Assembly: GCF_008120935.1 (NCBI RefSeq)
Contig: NZ_RDBO01000077.1
Span: forward strand, 1,565,689-1,613,671
From: Streptomyces sp. sk2.1
GTDB taxonomy: Bacteria; Actinomycetota; Actinomycetes; Streptomycetales; Streptomycetaceae
Length of the DNA: 47,983 nucleotides
Reading direction: 5' to 3'
Part shown: piece after piece, positions 26,591 to 34,419 of the stretch
Position numbering within the stretch: position 1 is the first letter of the stretch
Layout: each line of letters starts with the position of its first letter
Notes under the pieces: generated by a model
The model's input: the letters and a program-made list of their open reading frames with translations, nothing else
What the model was told of the DNA's origin: nothing
The model's database searches: none
Position numbers and translations under genes: made by a program

Positions 26591-27545
26591 ACCGTACCGG
26601 ATCGTCGTGGACGAGTCGTCCTTCGACTTCAGGGGGCTGACGGAGGAGCGGCTGACGGACCTGCTGGACGATTTCAGCGACACGCTGGAGGAGCTGTTCG
26701 AAGAGCAGGCGGTCGCTGTTTCGCCGTTCTGGTTGGACGTGGAGTGCGTGGACGACCGTGCGGTCTACGACGTCCTGTACGAGGGGGAGGCGCCGCGCGC
26801 CGGGCGGGACGCACGGCTGAGGATGGTCCGCCTCATGGATCGCTGCCCCACCTGGGACACGGACCTCTCCGGCTTGCCCGACCGCGTCGAAGTAGTGGGC
26901 ACCGAAAGGGACTTCGCCTGGTCTCTCTGCTACGCCTGGTGGCAGACGAGGCAGAGGCGCCACGTGGCATGCCTGGTCTTCCCCGCCGAAGCCCGCAGCG
27001 GCTGGCTTCCGGTCTCCGCCATTGACGGGGTGGTCGGCGAGCCGATGGCGGAGAAGGTCTTTCACTTCGTCGATCCGTCTGCGCTTTCCGAGTTCTGGCG
27101 CTCCCTCTTCGAGCGGGAGAACACCACGGAGCAGGACTTCTTCGACCGTGCCCGCCAGAGTTTTCCCGGGTTGGTCTTCGCCGATTCCCTCTCCTTCCGC
27201 AAGTTCGACGGCACCTACACGGAGATGCGTGACTGGGTCGTAAAGATTCTGGGCGTGGTGCACGACCACTTCGCCGATGCCATGACCCTGCACTCGGGGC
27301 AGCCGCACCAGGTGCAGGCGGAGTTGGGGCGCTTCGGCCTGGCCCTGTCCCCCGAGAGCCCCAACACCCGTTCAAAACCCGGGATCATGAAGCAGCGGGA
27401 CGTCGACCATGAGGGCGAGACCTATCGCTGCGAGTGGCACGGCAAGAAGGAGCGGCATCGCAACCGCGTCCACTTCAGCCTGCCCGAAGCCCGTCTCGGC
27501 GGTCGCATACTCATCGGAATCTTCGTGGACCACTTGGACACCTGA
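26568..27545 (+). CDS. Unknown third protein of the DUF262-ATPase cassette
   Basis: A 325-residue protein starting with GTG inside the end of the ATPase gene; GGGGAGG precedes the start. It begins with YRIVVDESSFDFRG and an acidic helical stretch (LTDLLDDFSDTLEELFEEQ). The middle has aromatic residues (SLCYAWWQTRQRRHVACLVF). The C-terminal 80 residues, rich in His, Arg and Lys (YRCEWHGKKERHRNRVHFSL), end in ILIGIFVDHLDT and could be a small nucleic-acid binding or toxin-like unit. There are no membrane segments. I do not recognise a family. Its fixed place in the operon suggests it is the effector or specificity subunit; that is inference. Confidence 0.75.
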   Translation: MPGAGDGEPYRIVVDESSFDFRGLTEERLTDLLDDFSDTLEELFEEQAVAVSPFWLDVECVDDRAVYDVLYEGEAPRAGRDARLRMVRLMDRCPTWDTDLSGLPDRVEVVGTERDFAWSLCYAWWQTRQRRHVACLVFPAEARSGWLPVSAIDGVVGEPMAEKVFHFVDPSALSEFWRSLFERENTTEQDFFDRARQSFPGLVFADSLSFRKFDGTYTEMRDWVVKILGVVHDHFADAMTLHSGQPHQVQAELGRFGLALSPESPNTRSKPGIMKQRDVDHEGETYRCEWHGKKERHRNRVHFSLPEARLGGRILIGIFVDHLDT

Positions 27546-27694
27546 CGAGAGTGTTCAGGAGACAGGGGCCGGGCCGCGTACCGATCCGGTCCTGGGACGT
27601 CCCCGGGGAGAGGCGGTGGACAGCTTGCACCCGAGGAATGTGGTGAGGCGATACGGCGGCTTGCGGTTCTGGTTCAGGAGTGGGCAGAGCCGCC

Positions 27695-27739
27695 GAGGGC
27701 TCCCCTCCGCAGGGGTTCGGTCTGCGGAGGGGAGCCCTC
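27695..27739. terminator. Strong bidirectional terminator after the DUF262 cassette
   Basis: A perfect 18-base inverted repeat (left arm GAGGGCTCCCCTCCGCAG) around a nine-base loop. It lies between the plus-strand unknown gene and the minus-strand GPP methyltransferase, which converge here. The rest of the 249-base gap (27546-27794) holds the second hairpin listed next and nothing else I can name. Confidence 0.85.
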
Positions 27740-27741
27740 AT

Positions 27742-27769
27742 GGAGCCCGGTGTCGGGACACCGGGCTCC
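27742..27769. terminator. Second hairpin in tandem
   Basis: Arms GGAGCCCGGTGT and ACACCGGGCTCC pair perfectly around a four-base CGGG loop, two bases after the previous stem-loop. It faces the end of the 2-methylisoborneol operon and probably terminates it. Confidence 0.75.
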
Positions 27770-27794
27770 TGCGTCCGGTCGGCAGGAGGTCGGG

Positions 27795-28688
27795 TCAGAC
27801 GCGGTCGGCCGCGATCAGGAGGTACTGGAAGGAACCGTCCTTGTAGGAGTTGATGAACGCGTCCTCGATCCCAGTGACCAGCGAGGACGTGGCCCGCAGC
27901 TCCCAGTAGGGCAGGGTGTCGGGGGTGAGGTCGATGACGGCCTGCGGCACGAGGCGGTTGTCGGCCATGGCGCGCAGGTACTCACGGCGCGAGTGGATGT
28001 TGCACTCGAAGTGCGCGTTGATCTGCGAGACCCACTTCGAGGGCTGGCCGTACCGCGGGTTCCAGCAGCCGGTGATGGTCACGTAGCGGCCGCCGACCGA
28101 GAGGACGCGGGAGTGTTCGGCGAAGAGGTCGTGCAGGTCGACGTACATGCTCGACTCGTTGTTCCACGAGGCCGCGGCCGAACCGGTCTCGAAGGGCGTG
28201 GCGAGCATGTTGCAGACGCGGGCGCGGACGTGGTCCTCGAGGCCGAGCTCACGGGCGCGTCCGTTGGCGAAGTCGGCCTGCTTGGCCGACAGCGTGACGC
28301 CTTCGACCTTGCACCCGAAGCGCTGGTGGGCCATCACCATCGTGCCGCCGCGGCCGCAGCCGGCGTCCACCAGGGTGTCGTCGCGCCCGATGTCGCCGAG
28401 CTGCCCCAGGAGGAACTCGGCCTGCGCCGACTCCAGTCGGTGGAGCTCGGTGATCAGCTTCTTCTCGCGCTCGCTGTCCTCGGGGTCGCCGAGCGCGGCG
28501 TGGTCGACCTCACCGATGCCGTAGTGGTGGTGGTAGAGGCCGTCGACAGCGCCGAGACGCAGGTTCACGGGCCTGGCCTCCCCGTCCCAGTAGCGGGCGA
28601 TGTCCCCCTGGTAGGGCGTCGCCGGGTGGGGGATGAGCGGGGATGCGACGGTGGCGGTGAGCTCGGTGTTGGGCACGGATGAATCCAT
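27795..28688 (-). CDS. Geranyl diphosphate 2-C-methyltransferase
   Basis: This 297-residue SAM-dependent methyltransferase makes 2-methylgeranyl diphosphate, the first committed step of 2-methylisoborneol. SAM motif I is VDAGCGRGGTMVMAHQRFG. NNESSMYVDLHDLF and the C-terminal YKDGSFQYLLIAADRV are characteristic of the GPPMT family (SCO7701 in S. coelicolor). The ATG lies four bases after the cyclase stop, and its ribosome binding site overlaps the cyclase end, so it is translated with it. It is the last gene of the three-gene operon. Confidence 0.95.
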   Translation of the reverse strand: MDSSVPNTELTATVASPLIPHPATPYQGDIARYWDGEARPVNLRLGAVDGLYHHHYGIGEVDHAALGDPEDSEREKKLITELHRLESAQAEFLLGQLGDIGRDDTLVDAGCGRGGTMVMAHQRFGCKVEGVTLSAKQADFANGRARELGLEDHVRARVCNMLATPFETGSAAASWNNESSMYVDLHDLFAEHSRVLSVGGRYVTITGCWNPRYGQPSKWVSQINAHFECNIHSRREYLRAMADNRLVPQAVIDLTPDTLPYWELRATSSLVTGIEDAFINSYKDGSFQYLLIAADRV

Positions 28689-28692
28689 TCTC

Positions 28693-30018
28693 TTACCAGA
28701 AATCGGGCAGGCTGTAGCGATAGGTGTTGGACTGGTGCCAGTGGTGGTTGCCGTCGACCCACGCGGCCACGCCCCGCAGGAAGCGCTGCACGGTCGGGAC
28801 GGGGCAGGCGGCGGCCAGGGCCGCGGCCTCGGTCTCGAAGTCGTGCATGAGGTCGTTGTGGACCTCGATCGACTTCAGATAGGCATCCCGGTCGGAGAGG
28901 CCCTCGCGCTCGGCGATCACGACGGGCAGGTTCAGGTGCTGCCCGGGAGCGTCGAGCTCCTTGGTGTACGAGTACAGGTCGTTCACGATGGTCGTCGCGT
29001 TTCCCGCGAGGGCGATGACCTTCTGCATGGCGGCTTGGGCGTGCAGGTCCGCCGGCAGTTCGTAGCCACCGACGGTGTCGGTGATGGTCGGGCAGGGGCG
29101 GAAGTTGTTGAACTGACGCATCGCCAGGTACTCCCACACCTCCGGGACGCGGCCCAGCTGGGCCCAGGCCGCTTCGGCGAGGTACCCCATGTGCAACCGG
29201 GCCATGTCGTGCCGGAACCGGTCCGCCTGGGAGGGACTGGCCGCACTGACGAAGTACTCCATGGCGGAGCGGTAGGCGCGCCGGGGCGCGTCCGAGTGGA
29301 GCGACTCGGCCCACTGCGGCTGGTATTCCTTCGTCGTGTACAGGGGGTCGAGGGCGGTGTGCGCCAGCAGGAGGCGTTCGCCCAGGCCGACGGGCGAGCC
29401 CCCGTGGTCCTCGCAGTAGCAGTCGTCCACCGCGTTCTCGGCCACCATCAGACGCGTGGCGAGCATCAGGTGGTCGACGGTGGGCGCGTCCGGGTGGCAG
29501 CCGACCATGTAGCGGCCCACGGAGAAGCCGTCGAACTGCTCCTCCCACTCCTCGGGGTACAGGGAGACCTCGTCCAGCGCCCAGGACTTGATCCTTCGGC
29601 TGACCTCCTCGACCCGCACCGGGTCGGGCTCGGGCACCGGGTGGTGGTAGAGGCCCGGGACCGGCATGCCTTCCGGCGCCCCCGCCGGGGGGACCGGAGG
29701 TGTCGGCGGTTCCTCCCGCGGTGTCAGGCGCAGGCCCGCCGTGCCCAGCCCGTTGGGGCCCCGCAGGATCCGGTCCAGGTCGGCGACCGGTACCGGTGCG
29801 GATGCCCCGGCCGCCGGGGCGTCGGGGACGGGCGGGGCAGGCACGGAGGGCGCGGAAAGCGTGGGCGGGGCGGGCGGGAAAGGTGCGGCGGGCGGGCCGC
29901 CGAAGGCGGCCCCGGCATCGCGGGCGCGGGCCGCGGCGGCAGCCAGTACGTGCGTCCCGAAGCGGGAAGCGGCCTCGGGCAGGCTCGACTGCGGCGGTGG
30001 CAGTTCGGGCACGGGCAT
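28693..30018 (-). CDS. 2-methylisoborneol synthase with an encapsulin-targeting N-terminal extension
   Basis: This is a 441-residue class I terpene cyclase that converts 2-methyl-GPP to 2-methylisoborneol, the musty odorant. The metal-binding motif DDCYCED is near residue 198, and the second motif NDLYSYTKE is near 346. The first 120 or so residues are disordered, Pro/Ala-rich, with a conserved-looking island ADLDRILRGPNGLGTAGLRL. In family 2B encapsulin systems such extensions load the cyclase into the shell. The start at 30018 has AGGAG seven bases upstream; an in-frame ATG at 30066 lacks this support. The shell gene lies upstream in the same operon and the methyltransferase downstream. Confidence 0.95.
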   Translation of the reverse strand: MPVPELPPPQSSLPEAASRFGTHVLAAAAARARDAGAAFGGPPAAPFPPAPPTLSAPSVPAPPVPDAPAAGASAPVPVADLDRILRGPNGLGTAGLRLTPREEPPTPPVPPAGAPEGMPVPGLYHHPVPEPDPVRVEEVSRRIKSWALDEVSLYPEEWEEQFDGFSVGRYMVGCHPDAPTVDHLMLATRLMVAENAVDDCYCEDHGGSPVGLGERLLLAHTALDPLYTTKEYQPQWAESLHSDAPRRAYRSAMEYFVSAASPSQADRFRHDMARLHMGYLAEAAWAQLGRVPEVWEYLAMRQFNNFRPCPTITDTVGGYELPADLHAQAAMQKVIALAGNATTIVNDLYSYTKELDAPGQHLNLPVVIAEREGLSDRDAYLKSIEVHNDLMHDFETEAAALAAACPVPTVQRFLRGVAAWVDGNHHWHQSNTYRYSLPDFW

Positions 30019-30065
30019 CCAATGGCTCCTCGGTGGGTGGGCGGCTGTCCCGGGGCCCTCGGGCA

Positions 30066-30101
30066 CGCGCGACCTCCCCGGAGGGTCCGGGGTGTCGCGC
30101 G
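30066..30101 (-). promoter_or_regulatory. Intercistronic hairpin between shell and cyclase genes
   Basis: CGCGCGAC and GTCGCGCG form the outer stem, with further CCCCGG/CCGGGG pairing inside and one mismatch. It lies in the 105-base gap between the encapsulin stop and the cyclase ribosome binding site. It has no U-tract, so it may attenuate transcription or stabilise mRNA ends and thereby set the shell-to-cargo ratio rather than end the operon. Confidence 0.5.
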
Positions 30102-30123
30102 TCTGCCCTCCGGGCCGGGGCCG

Positions 30124-31536
30124 TTACTTGGGCCAGCGGGCGATCTGCACGTTCTCCAGCACGCCGACCGCGTCCGGCACGAGGATCGCGGCGGAGTAGT
30201 AGGTGCTGACGAGGTAGGAGATGATCGCCTTCTCGTCGATGCCCATGAAGCGGACCGACAGGCCCGGCTCGTACTCGTCCGGCAGCCCGGTCTGGTGCAG
30301 GCCGACGACGCCCTGGTTGTCCTCGCCGGTACGCATGACCAGGATCGAGCTGGTCTTCTCCGGCGTGATGGGGATCTTGTTGCAGGGGAGGATCGGCACC
30401 CCGCGCCAGGCCGGGACCTGCTGGCCCCCGAGATCGGTGTGGTCGGGGTAGATCCCGCGCGCGTTGAACTCGCGCCCGATCGCCGCGATCGTCCGCGGGT
30501 GCGCGAGGAAGAACTTGGAACCGCGGCGCCGGCAGAGCAGTTCGTCCAGGTCGTCCGGGGTCGGCGGGCCGGAGTGCGTCTGGATGCGCTGCTTGAAGTC
30601 GGCGTTGTGGAGCAGGCCGAACTCCCGGTTGTTGATCAGCTCGTGCTCCTGGCGTTCGCGCAACGCCTCGATGGTGAGCCGGAGTTGCTCCTTGGTCTGG
30701 TTCATCGGCTCGTTGTAGAGGTCGGCTACCCTCGTGTGGACCCGCAGAACGGTCTGGGCGACCGAGAGTTCGTACTCGCGCGGGTGCAGTTCGTAGTCGA
30801 CGAAGGCGCCGGGCAGTTCGTGTTCCCCGACGTGGCCGGCCGACATCGCGATCTCCGCCTCGCCGCGGTGGTTCTGCCGCCGGTCGGAGAGCGAGGAGAA
30901 CTCCTGGACGTGGGCCTGGAGGCCGGGCGCCGTGGACAGCACGGCCGCGAAGTCGGCGCGCGACAGCGTGAGCAGCGTGCCCGAGGTCTCGGCGGTGACG
31001 GTGTGCTCCCACCGGCCGTCCCCGTCCAGGAGGGCGTGCTCCCCGAACCGGTCGCCGTCGGCGAGGACTTCCAGCGCGACCTCGTCACCGTAGTTGCCGA
31101 CGGAGGTTTGGTTGACGCGGCCGTGGGCGATCAGGTGGAGCTTGTCCGCGGGCGTCCCGCGCTCGGCCAGCGTCTCGCCCGCCCGGAAGTCCTGCTGGAC
31201 GCAGCGTCCGGCGAGCGCGGTCAGCACCTCCAGGTCGTCGAAGCCGCGCAGCATGGCCAGTTCGCCGAGCTCACGGGGGATCACCCTGACGTGGGAGCCG
31301 TCCTGGACGAACTCCACGGTCCCGTCGCCGACGGTGTAGGACAGGCGGCGGTTCACCCGGTAGGCCCCGCCCCGGGCCTCCACCCAGGGGAGCATCCGCA
31401 GCAGCCAGCGGGAGGTGATCTCCTGCATCTGCGGGGCCGATTTGGTCGTGGTGGCCAGGTTGCGGGCGGCCGCCGTGCCCAGGCTGGATTGCCGGGGCAG
31501 CTCCGGTCGTACTTCCGGGCTCGAGTCAACAGTCAT
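30124..31536 (-). CDS. Family 2B encapsulin shell protein with cyclic-nucleotide-binding domain
   Basis: This 470-residue protein belongs to the EshA/SCO7699-like group, now understood as HK97-fold encapsulin shell subunits with an inserted Crp-like cNMP-binding domain. The N-terminal arm and first shell segment are residues 1-90. The cNMP domain spans about 95-205 (GDRFGEHALLDGDGRWEHT is the phosphate-binding cassette, less canonical than in Crp). The remaining shell fold follows (SKFFLAHPRTIAAIGREFN, then GLSVRFMGIDEKAIISYLV). The ATG at 31536 has AAGGAG upstream. It is the first gene of the operon with the cyclase and methyltransferase. Older annotations call it a Crp/Fnr regulator, but there is no DNA-binding helix-turn-helix. 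Confidence 0.9.
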   Translation of the reverse strand: MTVDSSPEVRPELPRQSSLGTAAARNLATTTKSAPQMQEITSRWLLRMLPWVEARGGAYRVNRRLSYTVGDGTVEFVQDGSHVRVIPRELGELAMLRGFDDLEVLTALAGRCVQQDFRAGETLAERGTPADKLHLIAHGRVNQTSVGNYGDEVALEVLADGDRFGEHALLDGDGRWEHTVTAETSGTLLTLSRADFAAVLSTAPGLQAHVQEFSSLSDRRQNHRGEAEIAMSAGHVGEHELPGAFVDYELHPREYELSVAQTVLRVHTRVADLYNEPMNQTKEQLRLTIEALRERQEHELINNREFGLLHNADFKQRIQTHSGPPTPDDLDELLCRRRGSKFFLAHPRTIAAIGREFNARGIYPDHTDLGGQQVPAWRGVPILPCNKIPITPEKTSSILVMRTGEDNQGVVGLHQTGLPDEYEPGLSVRFMGIDEKAIISYLVSTYYSAAILVPDAVGVLENVQIARWPK

Positions 31537-31987
31537 CGGGCAAGCGCTCCTTGGGAGGGCGGCGACACGCGTATGCGGACGTCATTGGGCAACGGGGGAG
31601 GAAAGGTGTATGTGACGGGAATCCGTCCAGATCCAGGGGAACCCTAGTTGCCGCTTCGCTTTCCGGAGCAAGGAAAGCTGTCGACGTTAACTCGATACGC
31701 TGATCGTGCCCGCCCGCATGTTTGCCCGAGGACCGACGTGATTCAGCCGCAATCGGCGATGCGCCCGACAGGTGGCCGATTTGGCATCCGGCGATGCGGT
31801 AGTGACGGCCCCGAGCAACGGGAAGGCCTGACTCCTCCCGGCCCAACTCCCCGAAGAAACAACGGGAATGCCGTCGCACCCTTCCCCGCCCGGCATGCAT
31901 GCGGGGTGGGGAAGGGCGCGACGGCATTCGCGGTGAAGAGGGGGTGTGCAGGTGTCCGCGGCGAAGGGGTGCGACGGTGTCCGCGGC
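31537..31987. other. 451-base intergenic region upstream of the encapsulin operon
   Basis: It contains the ribosome binding site and presumably the promoter of the minus-strand encapsulin operon, an AT-richer segment around 31,660-31,750, and the HTH-MurA terminator listed separately. I see no convincing gene in it and no clear -10/-35 pair that I would defend. Confidence 0.5.
31866..31929 (-). terminator. Long terminator hairpin of the HTH-MurA gene
   Basis: A 21-base arm (starting AATGCCGTCGCACCC) pairs with its inverted copy with a single mismatch, then continues with CCCC/GGGG pairing around a CATGCATG core. It lies 59 bases beyond the stop codon of the HTH-MurA gene and insulates it from the encapsulin operon promoter. 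Confidence 0.75.
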
Positions 31988-33517
31988 TCAGATGTCGCGG
32001 AAGATCTCGATCTGCGCGCCCACCGAGTTGAGCCGTTCCGCCAGCTCCTCGTAACCCCGGTTGATGACGTACACGTTGCGCAGGACGGACGTGCCTTCCG
32101 CCGCCATCATGGCGAGCAGCACCACCACCGCGGGGCGCAGGGCGGGCGGGCACATCATCTCGGCGGCGCGCCAGCGGGTCGGACCCTCGACCAACACCCG
32201 GTGCGGGTCGAGGAGTTGGAGCCTGCCGCCGAGGCGGTTCAGGTCGGTGAGGTAGATGGCCCGGTTGTCGTAGACCCAGTCGTGGATGAGGGTCTGGCCG
32301 TGGGCCGATGCGGCGATCGCCGCGAAGAAGGGCACGTTGTCGATGTTGAGCCCGGGGAACGGCATGGGGTGGATCTTGTCGATCGGCGCCTCCAGCTTGG
32401 AGGGCCGGACCGTGAGGTCGACCAGGCGGGTGCGGCCGTTGTCGGCGGCGTACTCCGTCGTACGGTCGCAGTCGACGCCCATCTCCTCCAGCACCGCGAG
32501 TTCGATCTCCAGGAACTCGATCGGCACCCGGCGGATCGTCAGCTCGGACTCCGTCACCACGGCGGCGGCGAGGAGGCTCATCGCCTCGACCGGGTCCTCG
32601 GAGGGGGAGTAGTCGACGTCCACGTCGATGTGCGGGACGCCGTGCACGGTCAGTGTGGTCGTGCCGATGCCGTCCACGCGTATGCCGAGCGTCTCCAGGA
32701 AGAAGCAGAGGTCCTGGACCATGTAGTTGGAGGACGCGTTGCGGATGACGGTGGTGCCGTCGTGCCGGGCGGCGGCCAGCAGCGCGTTCTCGGTCACGGT
32801 GTCGCCGCGCTCGGTCAGGACGATGGGGCGGCCGGGGGTGACCGTGTGGTCGACCTGGGCGTGGTAGATGCCCTCGGTCGCGGCGATCTCCAGGCCGAAG
32901 CGGCGCAGCGCGATCATGTGCGGCTCGATGGTCCGCGTGCCGAGGTCGCAGCCGCCCGCGTACGGGAGCTTGAACCGGTCCATGCGGTGCAGCAGCGGGC
33001 CGAGGAACATGATGATGGAACGCGTCCGGCGCGCGGCGTCCGCGTCGATGGCGTCCATGTCGAGCCGGGCCGGCGGGACGATCTCCAGATCGGTTCCCTC
33101 ATTGATCCACCGGGTGCGCACGCCGATGGAGTTGAGCACCTCCAGGAGGCGGTAGACCTCCTCGATCCGGGCCACCCGGCGCAGCACCGTGCGGCCCTTG
33201 TTGAGCAGTGAGGCGCAGAGCAGTGCCACGCACGCGTTCTTGCTCGTCTTGACGTCGATGGAGCCCGAGAGCCGGCGTCCGCCGACCACCCGCAGGTGCA
33301 TGGGCCCGGCGTAGCCGAGCGACACGATCTCGCTGTCGAGCGCCTCACCGATGCGCGCGATCATCTCAAGGCTGATGTTCTGGTTGCCGCGCTCGATGCG
33401 GTTCACGGCGCTCTGGCTGGTGGCGAGCGCCTCGGCGAGCTGACTCTGTGTCCAGCCCCGGTGCTGACGGGCGTCACGGATGAGCTTGCCGATGCGTACG
33501 AGGTAATCGTCTGACAT
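31988..33517 (-). CDS. MurA-like enolpyruvyl transferase with N-terminal helix-turn-helix
   Basis: This is a 509-residue fusion. Residues 5-65 are an XRE/Cro-type helix-turn-helix (GWTQSQLAEALATSQSAVNRIERG). Residues 72-509 are an EPSP-synthase-like UDP-GlcNAc 1-carboxyvinyltransferase. KNA (in TSKNACVALL) matches the substrate-binding Lys-Asn of MurA, and the active-site cysteine is kept in AGGCDLGTR (about C190), so it should make the first committed peptidoglycan precursor and be fosfomycin-sensitive. The same fusion occurs in S. coelicolor (SCO5998) beside aconitase. There is no Shine-Dalgarno: TAACCT lies seven bases before the ATG, so the mRNA is probably leaderless. It is likely a second MurA whose DNA-binding domain may control itself. 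Confidence 0.9.
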   Translation of the reverse strand: MSDDYLVRIGKLIRDARQHRGWTQSQLAEALATSQSAVNRIERGNQNISLEMIARIGEALDSEIVSLGYAGPMHLRVVGGRRLSGSIDVKTSKNACVALLCASLLNKGRTVLRRVARIEEVYRLLEVLNSIGVRTRWINEGTDLEIVPPARLDMDAIDADAARRTRSIIMFLGPLLHRMDRFKLPYAGGCDLGTRTIEPHMIALRRFGLEIAATEGIYHAQVDHTVTPGRPIVLTERGDTVTENALLAAARHDGTTVIRNASSNYMVQDLCFFLETLGIRVDGIGTTTLTVHGVPHIDVDVDYSPSEDPVEAMSLLAAAVVTESELTIRRVPIEFLEIELAVLEEMGVDCDRTTEYAADNGRTRLVDLTVRPSKLEAPIDKIHPMPFPGLNIDNVPFFAAIAASAHGQTLIHDWVYDNRAIYLTDLNRLGGRLQLLDPHRVLVEGPTRWRAAEMMCPPALRPAVVVLLAMMAAEGTSVLRNVYVINRGYEELAERLNSVGAQIEIFRDI

Positions 33518-33527
33518 GGCGAAAGGT

Positions 33528-33545
33528 TATCTCAGATATGAGATG
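33528..33545. promoter_or_regulatory. Operator TATCTC-N6-GAGATG over the HTH-MurA promoter
   Basis: TATCTC AGATAT GAGATG lies 10 bases upstream of the start codon and overlaps the proposed -10 box TAACCT (minus strand, 33530-33525). The same TATCTC-N6-GAGAT layout appears at 36133-36150 upstream of aconitase. Binding here would block RNA polymerase. The remaining gap to 33724 shows nothing else definite. Confidence 0.6.
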
Positions 33546-33724
33546 AGACTTGCGCCGGGGTATGCCGTTCGGGTGAACGGGTGCGCATGACCGCGTGGCG
33601 GTCGCGCTTCCGGGCCCGTACGAGTGGTACGGGCCCGGCGCTCACCGCGCGTTCCATGGTTCCCGCGGGCCGCCGCGACGGCACGCGCTGCGCGTCCGTC
33701 CGGGGCGGAGGGGGCTCCTCGCCG

Positions 33725-34348
33725 TCAGTTCTCGAAGCCGTTCGCGCGCAGGATGTCGTCGATGCGGGCGCGGTGCGCGGCCTCCCACGCGTCGAGGGAC
33801 TCGCCGGCCTCCTTGTCCGCCTTCTTCCGGGCGTCGGCGAGCACCTGCTCCCGCCGGTCCCGGGGCGTGACCACGATGCCCTCCTCGTCGGCCACCACGA
33901 TGTCACCGGCGTTCACCAGCACACCGCCGCACCGCACCGGTCCGCCCAGCGGCTCGACGGCCTTCTTCGTGCCCGGGATGGGGATGATGCCCCGGGCGAA
34001 GACGGGGAAGCCCATCTCGCGCACCTCGGCGAGGTCGCGGATCACCCCGTCGGCCACGAACGCCGCGATACCCCGGCGCCGGGCGACGGCGCAGACGTTC
34101 CCGCCGGCCAGCGCGTGATCCACGTCGCCCGACTCGACGACGATGACGGAGCCGGGCTCCGCGCGGTGGATGGCCGCGTGGAGCATGAGGTTGTCGCCGG
34201 GCGGGCACCGCACGGTGAACGCCGGTCCGGCGACGCGCGACACCGGGGACCACAACGGGCGGATGCCGATGTCCATGACCTGTCCGCGGCCCAGGAGGTC
34301 GGCGAGGGTGGTCGGGGAGATGTCCTTGAACCCGCTGACGTCGTTCAC
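33725..34348 (-). CDS. RraA-like protein (HMG/CHA aldolase or RraA fold)
   Basis: A 207-residue protein of the RraA/dimethylmenaquinone methyltransferase-like family. The conserved core is seen in GGNVCAVARRRGIAAFVADGVIRDLAEV, where the Gly loop and the Arg-Asp pair line the divalent metal/oxoacid site of 4-hydroxy-4-methyl-2-oxoglutarate aldolases. Family members either cleave such oxoacids, decarboxylate oxaloacetate, or modulate RNase E; sequence does not decide. The GTG start has AAGGAGA upstream. The charged C-terminal helix (REQVLADARKKADKEAGESL) is usual for this group. Confidence 0.88.
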   Translation of the reverse strand: MNDVSGFKDISPTTLADLLGRGQVMDIGIRPLWSPVSRVAGPAFTVRCPPGDNLMLHAAIHRAEPGSVIVVESGDVDHALAGGNVCAVARRRGIAAFVADGVIRDLAEVREMGFPVFARGIIPIPGTKKAVEPLGGPVRCGGVLVNAGDIVVADEEGIVVTPRDRREQVLADARKKADKEAGESLDAWEAAHRARIDDILRANGFEN

Positions 34349-34419
34349 GTTCCGTCTTCTCCTTCGTCTTCGGTGGTTCGCGCCTTCACGGACGACGCGT
34401 TCTCATGGGTGCCGGGTGT

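Noticed and set aside
30124..31536. Reading the cNMP-domain protein as a Crp/Fnr transcription regulator
   Set aside because: There is no C-terminal helix-turn-helix, and the rest of the protein fits the encapsulin shell family found with 2-methylisoborneol synthase.
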